A stretch of DNA of 64,000 nt from Rhodococcus opacus (GTDB taxonomy: Bacteria > Actinomycetota > Actinomycetes > Mycobacteriales > Mycobacteriaceae). Under the pieces are notes generated by a model. It worked only from the letters and a program-made list of their open reading frames with translations. It had not been told where the DNA came from and did not search any database. Below, piece by piece: positions 17,372 to 24,424 of this stretch (position 1 is the stretch's first letter; each line of letters opens with the position of its first letter). A program made the translations under genes and the position numbers. Where the stretch lies: assembly GCF_012396235.1 (NCBI RefSeq), contig NZ_JAAXPA010000006.1:248001-312000 (forward strand). The letters are read 5' to 3'.

Positions 17372-18266
17372 GTGAACAACGACTTCACCTGGCCGCAGGG
17401 CCACACCGCAGCCGCCGCCTTCACTTTCGACGTCGACGCCGAATCCTGCGTCCTCGCCCACGATCCCACTTCGGCGGACTGTATGTCGCTGATGAGCCAC
17501 CAGTCGTACGGGCCCCGCGTCGGTGTCCCCCGCATTCTGCGAATACTCGAACGTCAGGACGTTCGCGCAACGTTCTTCGTGCCGGGATTCACCGCCGAGT
17601 GCTATCCCGACACGGTCCGCGCCATCATCGACGGCGGTCACGAGGTGGGGCACCACGGGTGTCTACACGAACCGATGAAGGGCCTCGACCCTGCGACCGA
17701 GGCACGCTACCTCGACCGGGGGCTCGACACGCTCGAGGAGGTCGCGGGCATCCGCCCCGTCGGATATCGCGCACCCTGGTGGGAAATGAACTGGCACACA
17801 CCCGAGTTGCTCGTCGATCGCGGGTTTCTGTACGACTCGAGCCTGCTCGACGGCGACAAGCCCTACCTGATGGCGACGAGCCCGGCGTCGGAACGAACAC
17901 TGATCGAGATCCCCGTCGACTGGGCACTCGACGACTGGGAACAGTATGCGTTCTACCCCGGTGTCACCGGCAGCGGCGTCATCGAAAGCCCCGCCAAGGT
18001 CCTGGAGATGTGGACCCTCGAAGCGGAGGCCCACCATGCCGAAGGCGGGTGCTTCGCCCTCCAAGGCAGCCGCATTGGAACGACTCATCGAGAACGTCAA
18101 AGCGATGGACGGGATGTGGGTGACCACCCTCGCGGACATCGCGGCACACGCCCAGCGCGTCTGCACCGAACCCTTCGTACACACCCGATTCGAAATCCCC
18201 ACCTTCCCCGACGTCCAGCTCCGGCGGACTTCCCCGGCCCCCGAAACTGTTCGTTCCGAACGGTGA
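17372..18266 (+). pseudogene. Polysaccharide-deacetylase-family hydrolase, broken near the 3' end
   Basis: A NodB-fold protein of the allantoinase (PuuE)/cyclic-imide-hydrolase-like branch. It has a GTG start after AGGAG, AAAFTFDVDAES with the catalytic Asp, HEVGHHGCLHE with zinc-binding His, and YRAPWWE. The frame is good to about 18062 (EGGCFAL). The normal continuation (AALERLIENVKAMDGMWVTTLADIA) lies in another frame from about 18066 to the stop at 18266. The missing HPxxxGRPSR-type residues point to a deletion of some 30 bases that is not a multiple of three. An intact copy would hydrolyse a cyclic amide or imide; the neighbouring NCS1 permease remnant fits this. Confidence 0.78.
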
Positions 18267-18273
18267 GGGATCC

Positions 18274-20049
18274 TCAATCGTCGACCGTCACCCCGTACTC
18301 GGTGGCGAGCGTGGCGAGATCGTATTCGTACCCCTGCCCCACCGCGCGGAGACGCCACTGCCCGGCGCGTCGGTAGATCTCGGCGAAATGCATCGTCCGT
18401 TCGGTCGTGCCGGCGTCCAGAACGAACGATGCGATTGTGTGGTCCGGAGCGTCGACGGTCACCGAGATCGGACCGAGTTCACCGAAGGTGCGATCTCCGC
18501 CGATCGCCGCCGATACGGACACGCACTGGTAGTCGGAGTGCAGGGCAGCCAGTTCGATCCGCACTCCTTGCTCGCTGCTGCCGTCGCAGGACAATTCCAC
18601 GGTGCCGTCCGAACTCGTCGGCGAGTTGTAGAAGAGGAAGTCCTCGTCGCAACCGACCCGGCCGTCTTCGCCGAGAAGAAGCGCAACCACATCCACGTCG
18701 AACGCATCGTCCTCGGTGTGGGCGCGCCAAGACGCGTTGACCGTCAGCGATGTCGTCTGTGGTGGCAGGTCGATCACCTCTCCGCGAGCGAGCAACGGCG
18801 CAACCCACTGAGAAGGCGGTCGGATCGGCTCGCGGAGCGCCCCCCGCGCGGGTGGTGCCGCCGGTTCGAGTGCGGAGTTCACATCGGGGGCGGTGAGCAG
18901 AGGCAACTGACGGGCCGACACTCGGTCCATGCGGGGATCGAGTTCACCACCGTCGAGAACGAGGACATCGGTGACTCCTGCGGAGAGATTGACCGACGGC
19001 TTGGCACCCAACTGCACGATGCGGGAGCGCATCAGAACGGAGTCCGTATGCGAGCCACCGACGATGAGCACTCTTCTTCCGTGCCAAGGCTTCGTGGAGG
19101 GAACAGTTGTCGCAGGTCGAGGCCACTGAACTTCGGACGGTGCCGCGGCCCCCTTCGGCTCACCCGGTGTCACGTGCAGCAACATCTCGCCGAGCTGCCG
19201 CTCGGTCAGGACAGGAATCCCGTCGGCCACCGCGCGGCGCACCTTTGCACTCGACGAGTGCGGGTCGTTGCAGACGACGACACTCGTCTGACGGCTGACC
19301 GAATTCATGACGTCCAGGCCGGCGGCGGTCAACCGTGCGGCGAGCGCAAGACGGGGAACATCCGTACTGCCGCTGATGACCAGTTTCATGCCCTGGACCA
19401 GTCCCGCCCCCGGATCCAGCCGACCCGGATTCCGCCACGGAGACTCCACGCGCGGAACCCGATCGGGGTACACCGCCCGCCGATCGGCGCAACCGACGAC
19501 CGGCAGAGGAAGTCTGAGAGACTCGGCCAGCGAGGCGCTGTGCGCGAAGACCTCCGTCAGCACGAGGGCGTCGTCGTAAGCGTCGTGAGCCCGGTTCTGA
19601 CGAACCTTCCAGTGCGCAGCCAGAGTGGACAACTTGTGATTGGGGACGTCGATCTCGAGGCGGCGCGACAGGGCGAGGGTGCAGAGCCTCTGCCGTGTCG
19701 GCATCGTCATCCCCGCCCGCCGTACCTCGGCGTCGAGGAAGCCGTAATCGAATGACGCATTGTGCGCGACCAGCGTCCGACCGTCGAGAAGCTCGAGCAG
19801 ATCTTTCGCGACCTCTTCGAAACGGGGCGCCCCCGCCAGACGCTGTGGCGTGAGATTGTGGATATGGACCGGCCCCGGGTCGCAGCCCGGGTTGAGCAGA
19901 GTCACCAATTCACGCTCCACCGAACCGTCTTCACGCAACGCCAACGCCGCGACGCTGAGCACTCTGTGCGTGGACGAACGAAGACCGGAGGTCTCGACGT
20001 CCACGACGACCCAGCGGTGCCCCGTCGGCAATCGCGCCGGCCGGGTCAT
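18274..20049 (-). CDS. DEDDh exonuclease - BRCT - TerD multidomain protein
   Basis: A 591-residue protein. Residues ~10-170 form a DnaQ-type 3'-5' exonuclease: WVVVDVETSG (DxE), HNASFDYGFLD and HDAYDDALVL give the DEDDh set. Residues ~225-300 look like a BRCT domain (LVISGSTDVPRLALAARLTAAGLDV, TSVVVCND), with a second weaker BRCT-like segment at ~330-400. The last ~180 residues are TerD-like: NASWRAHTEDDAFDVDVVALLLGEDGRV, with acidic calcium-binding residues, and CDEDFLFYN. TerD-domain proteins belong to stress, tellurite and phage-defence systems. The ATG at 20049 was chosen because the in-frame extension upstream has no domain content. It probably couples DNA processing to a Ter-type stress response. 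Confidence 0.82.
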   Translation of the reverse strand: MTRPARLPTGHRWVVVDVETSGLRSSTHRVLSVAALALREDGSVERELVTLLNPGCDPGPVHIHNLTPQRLAGAPRFEEVAKDLLELLDGRTLVAHNASFDYGFLDAEVRRAGMTMPTRQRLCTLALSRRLEIDVPNHKLSTLAAHWKVRQNRAHDAYDDALVLTEVFAHSASLAESLRLPLPVVGCADRRAVYPDRVPRVESPWRNPGRLDPGAGLVQGMKLVISGSTDVPRLALAARLTAAGLDVMNSVSRQTSVVVCNDPHSSSAKVRRAVADGIPVLTERQLGEMLLHVTPGEPKGAAAPSEVQWPRPATTVPSTKPWHGRRVLIVGGSHTDSVLMRSRIVQLGAKPSVNLSAGVTDVLVLDGGELDPRMDRVSARQLPLLTAPDVNSALEPAAPPARGALREPIRPPSQWVAPLLARGEVIDLPPQTTSLTVNASWRAHTEDDAFDVDVVALLLGEDGRVGCDEDFLFYNSPTSSDGTVELSCDGSSEQGVRIELAALHSDYQCVSVSAAIGGDRTFGELGPISVTVDAPDHTIASFVLDAGTTERTMHFAEIYRRAGQWRLRAVGQGYEYDLATLATEYGVTVDD

Positions 20050-20190
20050 GGTCGAGGAGGCAGATGACAGCACAGAGCGACTATAGAGCCCGGTTCTCGC
20101 CGTTCTGATCGACGACACGGAAATATCCGGCACATATCGTGCCCATTCTGAATTTCTCGGTAGTTTTTTGTTCAAGTACAGGTCGAGGGT

Positions 20191-20214
20191 TGTGTCATTC
20201 GAGTGAATGACACA
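20191..20214. promoter_or_regulatory. Long perfect palindrome in a divergent promoter region
   Basis: Ten-base arms TGTGTCATTC/GAATGACACA surround a GAGT spacer. It lies between the exonuclease-TerD gene (start 20049, minus) and the excalibur gene (start 20352, plus), with AT-rich sequence on its left. It is a candidate operator for either gene. Confidence 0.5.
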
Positions 20215-20351
20215 GAGGTCCATTGCGCCTCAACAGCTTTCGAAGTCCGTTACCAATTGGCTACTATCCTCGTCACACCGGATGGATTGGCCGTCGTGGC
20301 ATTTCTCGACCATTCTGTGGAAGCCCCACCCCACCCCTGAACGAGGTAAAC

Positions 20352-20741
20352 ATGAAGGCTCGACGGTTAGTTCTCAGCGTCCTCGGTTGCGCCGCCATTT
20401 CGATGGCGGCCGCGCCCTCCGCACAGGCGGCGACGATCTTCGATTTCCTCCCCCCGGAGATTGCGTCCTTGATTCCGAGCGGTTCGGCCGACGCCGTGAA
20501 CCCCCTCCTGCCGCCCGCGCCCGCCGCTCCGGCAGCACCGGCACCCGCGCCGCAGGTCGCGCCGGCCCCGCAGGCAGCCCCCGCACCGCAGGTGGCTCCG
20601 GCACCGCCGGCACCCGCGCCGCGGGCGGGGTACAAGAACTGCACCGAGGCCCGCAATGCGGGCGTGACGCCGATCTACCGCGGCCAGGACGGCTACGCGC
20701 CGCACCTCGACCGCGACAACGACGGCATCGCCTGCGAGTAG
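20352..20741 (+). CDS. Secreted excalibur calcium-binding domain protein
   Basis: A 129-residue exported protein. A signal peptide (MKARRLVLSVLGCAAISMAAAPSAQA) is followed by a short hydrophobic segment, a Pro-Ala-rich linker with repeated APAPQV/APAPQA units (~residues 55-92) and a C-terminal excalibur domain: YKNCTEARNAGVTPIYRGQDGYAPHLDRDNDGIACE. The DxDxDGxxCE calcium loop and the paired cysteines are intact. It probably acts at the cell envelope. GAGGT lies 8 bases before the ATG. Confidence 0.9.
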   Translation: MKARRLVLSVLGCAAISMAAAPSAQAATIFDFLPPEIASLIPSGSADAVNPLLPPAPAAPAAPAPAPQVAPAPQAAPAPQVAPAPPAPAPRAGYKNCTEARNAGVTPIYRGQDGYAPHLDRDNDGIACE

Positions 20742-20770
20742 TCCGTCCCCGGCGCGCCGCCCTCCCACAC

Positions 20771-20842
20771 ACGCACCCCTTCTGCGCCCACGCACCCCTT
20801 TTCGAGCCCTGGAACGGGTGCGTCCACCGAGAAGGGGTGCGT
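20771..20842. repeat. Cluster of ACGCACCCCTT repeats in direct and inverted orientation
   Basis: Two direct copies of ACGCACCCCTT (20771-20781, 20790-20800) are followed by its reverse complement AAGGGGTGCGT (20832-20842), with a shorter CGGGTGCGT between them. The set can fold into alternative long hairpins just after the excalibur gene. It is probably a terminator or a small repeated element. Confidence 0.5.
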
Positions 20843-20959
20843 CGATGTCTCGCAACGCCTCACCTGCGTGCAGGTGTCGCCATTCCCCGTGCGGCGCAGT
20901 GCGCTCGGCACTAAGTTCGGCGATGACGGTTGAGGTTCTACGCGAGGGGGCGGTCCGGC

Positions 20960-21466
20960 ATGAGCAGGACACATTTCAGGGCTCTGACACTGGGCGCGGT
21001 CGCGCTGGCCGGGGGTGCCGCACTCACTGCGGGCACCGGAACGGCCGCGGCGGACGTCCTCACCGAGATCAACGGCTGCAGGATTGTGGCGAATCCTAAT
21101 CCCGACGATCGCACGACCTGCCCCGGCGCCGATCTGAGTTCCGCGAACCTGGCGGGCCTGAACCTGAGCTTCGCCGACCTGTCGGGCGCGAACATGAAAC
21201 GGGCGAACCTCACCGGCACCAACTTCGCCGCCGCGAATCTGTCGTACGCCGACCTGAGCGATGCGAACCTCACCGGAACGAACTTCACGGATTCGCAGCG
21301 CAACGCGGTGATCCTGTACAGCACGGACATCGACATCTTCGGCACGATCGTCGGGGACATGAACATCACGACCGAACCCGAATGGTCCACCGACGCCCAC
21401 GAGCGCGCACTCGCCTCGGTCGTCCCGGTGACACCGACACCTGCGGCTCCGGCTCCGGCTCCGTAA
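20960..21466 (+). CDS. Secreted pentapeptide-repeat protein
   Basis: A 168-residue exported protein. A signal peptide (TLGAVALAGGAALTAGTGTAAA) is followed by a short cysteine-containing segment (NGCRIVANPNPDDRTTCPGADL). About ten consecutive A(N/D)LxX pentapeptides come next (~residues 58-108), which would form a small right-handed quadrilateral helix, then a Pro-Ala-rich tail. The ATG at 20960 gives a well-formed signal peptide; an in-frame start 30 bases upstream is less likely. The role is unknown; no gyrase-protection gene context is present. Confidence 0.82.
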   Translation: MSRTHFRALTLGAVALAGGAALTAGTGTAAADVLTEINGCRIVANPNPDDRTTCPGADLSSANLAGLNLSFADLSGANMKRANLTGTNFAAANLSYADLSDANLTGTNFTDSQRNAVILYSTDIDIFGTIVGDMNITTEPEWSTDAHERALASVVPVTPTPAAPAPAP

Positions 21467-21484
21467 ACCACTCCTGACCCATTC

Positions 21485-21516
21485 ACCCGGGCCGCGCACT
21501 GCGCGGTCCGGGTTTT
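21485..21516 (+). terminator. Intrinsic terminator after the pentapeptide-repeat gene
   Basis: A 13-bp GC-rich stem (arms ACCCGGGCCGCGC and GCGCGGTCCGGGT) with a 3-base loop runs into TTTT, 18 bases after the stop codon. Confidence 0.85.
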
Positions 21517-21538
21517 CGTATGCCCACACCCCTTGACA

Positions 21539-21582
21539 TTGGATACCCGCACTATCCACTATTAGATAGTATCGGTATCCAA
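21539..21582. promoter_or_regulatory. 44-base two-arm palindrome, probable operator
   Basis: Outer arms TTGGATACC/GGTATCCAA (21539-21547 and 21574-21582) and inner arms ACTATC/GATAGT (21551-21556 and 21565-21570) share one centre, at 21560.5. TTGACA (21533-21538) abuts it and may be a -35 box. The ATG of the DUF4188 gene is 17 bases downstream. Layout and size suggest a TetR-type dimer pair; no regulator gene is adjacent. Confidence 0.65.
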
Positions 21583-21598
21583 CATTGGGAGGCATCCG

Positions 21599-22090
21599 AT
21601 GACGACGATCGACCCTACCCGTTCGACGCACCACTACGACGGCGAATTGGTGGTCTTCCTGATCGGGATGACCATCAACCGACCCTGGCGACCGGACCTG
21701 TGGCTGCCCACGTTCCTCGCGATGCCGAGGATGCTGCGTGAGCTGTCCGAAGACCCGGATTCGGGTCTGATGGGCTACCGCCTGACGTTCGAGGGCCGCG
21801 GCCCGACAGTGATCCAGTACTGGAACTCCGTCGACAAGCTGTACGCCTACGCCAGTGACAGCCAAGCGAAGCATCGTCCGGCCTGGGCCGCATTCAACCG
21901 GCGGGCCCGCAAGGCACCCGGTGCGGTCGGCGTCTGGCACGAGACCTATCCGGTGGACCGCGCCGAGTCGATCTACGTCGGCACGCCGGCGATGGGCCTG
22001 GCTCGCGCCACCGCACGTGTGCCCGTCGCACAGAAGTTCAGCCGCGCCCGAGACCGGCTGTCCCGCAGTAACAACGCCCACGAACAGTGA
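21599..22090 (+). CDS. DUF4188 family protein
   Basis: A 163-residue soluble protein of the DUF4188 type, a ferredoxin-like fold related to small heme-dependent monooxygenase/aldoxime dehydratase proteins. Typical stretches are FLIGMTINRPWRPDLWLPTF, MLRELSEDPDSGLMGYRL and VIQYWNSVDKLYAYA, then HRPAWAAFN and VGVWHETY. GGGAGG precedes the ATG. It is read together with the DoxX-like gene 17 bases later, under the palindrome at 21539. The enzymatic role is not established. Confidence 0.75.
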   Translation: MTTIDPTRSTHHYDGELVVFLIGMTINRPWRPDLWLPTFLAMPRMLRELSEDPDSGLMGYRLTFEGRGPTVIQYWNSVDKLYAYASDSQAKHRPAWAAFNRRARKAPGAVGVWHETYPVDRAESIYVGTPAMGLARATARVPVAQKFSRARDRLSRSNNAHEQ

Positions 22091-22107
22091 TCGATTCAGG
22101 AGAAACC

Positions 22108-22638
22108 ATGGAACCCTTGATCGCCCTCGTTGCCGTCACTCTGGCACTCCTCGTCGCAGGTTCGGCGGGTGTGCGCCGGCTCCGGCCGTGGCCTGTTGCC
22201 CTGCGGGGCGGACTCGCGGCCATGTTCACGCTGACCGGCATGGCCCACTTCGTGGGGATGCGTGCGGAACTCGTCGCCATGGTCCCGCCGTCGCTGCCGA
22301 ACCCCGAGCTACTGGTGACCGTGACCGGCCTGCTCGAACTGGCCGGCGCCGCGGGACTGCTGATACGACGCACCGCGCCGTGGGCGGCGGGCTGCCTCAC
22401 CGCCCTGCTTATCCTGATGTTCCCGGCGAACGTGTGCGCCGCCGTGGAGGGACTCTCGACGGGACCGTTCGAAGCGCTGATCCCCCGCACACTCCTGCAG
22501 GTCGTCTTCGTGTCCGCGACTCTCGCCGTCGTGATCTCCTCCCTCCGGAGCCGTGCTACGGAATCGCCCTCCGAAGCCCACTCGCCCTCAGCACCCGACG
22601 TTGCACTCCCGCCCGCACTGCATCCTCGGACCCGATGA
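22108..22638 (+). CDS. DoxX-like membrane protein
   Basis: A 176-residue integral membrane protein with four likely helices (residues ~1-22, ~33-52, ~72-92 and ~98-120) plus a fifth near 135-152. The stretches GMAHFVGMR and TGLLELAGAAGLLIRRTAPWAAGCL match the DoxX/DUF4267 type seen with oxidative-stress or TetR-controlled operons. AGGAG precedes the ATG at 22108. The hydrophilic tail (last ~25 codons) overlaps the convergent recD end by 83 bases and may not be conserved. Confidence 0.75.
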   Translation: MEPLIALVAVTLALLVAGSAGVRRLRPWPVALRGGLAAMFTLTGMAHFVGMRAELVAMVPPSLPNPELLVTVTGLLELAGAAGLLIRRTAPWAAGCLTALLILMFPANVCAAVEGLSTGPFEALIPRTLLQVVFVSATLAVVISSLRSRATESPSEAHSPSAPDVALPPALHPRTR

Positions 22639-24424
22639 TCCGCACGTGCTTTCGTGCCCGGGTGATCGCGGTGTACAGCAATTCGCGAGTCAGCAGCGAC
22701 GACGCCTCGCCGGGAAGAACTACGGACACCGTGCCGTACTGACTGCCCTGACTGCGGTGAATCGTCATCGCGTACACCGTCTGCACGGCGGACAGATGCG
22801 TCGGATGCAACAGGAACGGTTCGTTGCCCCGCACGAATGCGGCGACGAGTTCGTCGTCGTCGCGGCGCACGATCACCCCGGTGTCGCCGTTGTAGATCTT
22901 CGTTTCGTGATCATTGGCAGTCACCATCAGCGGCTGGCCCGGATACCAGCGATCCGGGTTCAGTCGCTGCCCGGTCGCCTCCCCTATCCACTCCATCGCC
23001 TGCCGCGCCCACCGCTGCACGCCGTACGGACCTTCGCGGTGCGCGCACAACAGCCGGTGCTCCTCCGAATGCCGCAGCGCAGCAAGGGCATCACCGGATT
23101 CCGCAGACCCGGTGACCGCGGCGGCCGTCCCCACCACGTCCGCCCGCAGTGCGTCCAGATCTTCGGGACCGTGGAACGACACCTCGGGGAAGCCGCTCGA
23201 CAGGATCTCCATGACCTCGTCCGGTTCGCCCTTCCGCACCGCGACGGCCAGCTGCGCGATGCCGCCGCCGAACCGCCGCCCGCGGCTGAGCCGCACCACT
23301 CCGCCCCGCAATCTGTCCCGTTCTCCCGCACTCAAGGCGGCTTCGAGCGGGTCGTCGGCTGCCTCCAGGTCATCGCCGACGATCCTGGCGAGCACCGGAT
23401 TCTCGGTTCCCGTCACCGGCCGGGCCACGAGATCGGCCAGGACCGCGCCCGCGTCGACGGACGTCAGCTGATCGGGGTCGCCGACGAGCACCAGGCGGGT
23501 GTCCGGGCGGACGGCCTCGAGGAGACGGCACATCATCGTCAGCGACACCATCGACGTCTCGTCGACCACGATCGCGTCGTAGGGCAGGTGATTGTTCGCG
23601 TTGTAGCGGAACCGGCTACCACGTCCGCGCTGCCAGCCCAGCAGCCGATGCAGCGTCATCGCGGTCAGGTCGGGCGGCAACCCGAGTGCGTCGGACTGCT
23701 CGCGCACCGATTCCTGCAACCGCGCCGCGGCCTTCCCGGTGGGTGCGGCGAGCGCGATCCGGAGGCCCGGCCCGGGCTGCCTGGTCAGCAGCGCCAGCAC
23801 CCGGGCGACGGTGTGCGTCTTGCCTGTTCCGGGTCCGCCGACCACCACCGACGTCCACTGTGTGGCGGCGACCGCGGCGGCGATCCGCTGCCGATCCGGA
23901 GCCGGGGCCGGCGCCCCGTGGTCGTGCTGGTCGCGGAACAACGCGTCCAGCCCCTCCTGCAGCGACTGCTCGTCGACGAGGGGATGCCCGACAGCGCGGT
24001 GGTCGAGTACCCGCCGGATGGTCGCTTCCTGCCGGAAGTACCGGTCGAGGTAGAGCAGCCCGCCCTCGGCCGTGTCGACGAGCCGCAGCGGTCGCAGCGG
24101 ACCCGCCGAACCACCCGTGACCAGCGGGCTCCGCCGCAGTGCCTCGACGACGGTGCCGTCGTCCGGCCACGGCAGTGCGTCGAGATCGACTTCGGACTCC
24201 TCGTCGACGGTCACCTCACGAATCCGCGTCAGGTCCAGGCACACCGAGCCGGACCGCACCGCCCGCACCGCCAGCGCCGTCGCCAGCACGACGTCTTCCG
24301 ACGATTCGCCTCCGAGCGCCGACAACCGCAACGCGACGTGCACGTCCGCGGCGGCCAGCACACCGGCCTCGTTGAACACCCGCAGCATCCCCTTGCCGCG
24401 CTGCGCCACCTGCACCTCGGTCAT
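22556..24424 (-). CDS. recD: Exodeoxyribonuclease V alpha chain (RecD)
   Basis: A 622-residue superfamily 1 5'-3' helicase, the fast motor of RecBCD. It shows Walker A in VVGGPGTGKTHTV, AAPTGKAAARL (motif Ia), VVDETSMVS (motif II), LVGDPDQLTSVDAG (motif III) and the C-terminal YAMTIHRSQGSQY and LLYTAITRAR (motifs V-VI). The ATG at 24424 overlaps the recB stop (ATGA), and MTEVQVAQ is the natural start; the frame is open further upstream only inside recB. It is the last gene of recC-recB-recD, used in double-strand-break processing. Confidence 0.95.
   Translation of the reverse strand: MTEVQVAQRGKGMLRVFNEAGVLAAADVHVALRLSALGGESSEDVVLATALAVRAVRSGSVCLDLTRIREVTVDEESEVDLDALPWPDDGTVVEALRRSPLVTGGSAGPLRPLRLVDTAEGGLLYLDRYFRQEATIRRVLDHRAVGHPLVDEQSLQEGLDALFRDQHDHGAPAPAPDRQRIAAAVAATQWTSVVVGGPGTGKTHTVARVLALLTRQPGPGLRIALAAPTGKAAARLQESVREQSDALGLPPDLTAMTLHRLLGWQRGRGSRFRYNANNHLPYDAIVVDETSMVSLTMMCRLLEAVRPDTRLVLVGDPDQLTSVDAGAVLADLVARPVTGTENPVLARIVGDDLEAADDPLEAALSAGERDRLRGGVVRLSRGRRFGGGIAQLAVAVRKGEPDEVMEILSSGFPEVSFHGPEDLDALRADVVGTAAAVTGSAESGDALAALRHSEEHRLLCAHREGPYGVQRWARQAMEWIGEATGQRLNPDRWYPGQPLMVTANDHETKIYNGDTGVIVRRDDDELVAAFVRGNEPFLLHPTHLSAVQTVYAMTIHRSQGSQYGTVSVVLPGEASSLLTRELLYTAITRARKHVRIIGSEDAVRAGVQRRVLRASGLRRAIP

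Noticed and set aside
20521..20625. Possible tandem-repeat array or CRISPR-like region
   Set aside because: The repetition is the coding sequence of a Pro-Ala linker (APAPQV/APAPQA) in the excalibur protein; there are no spacers.
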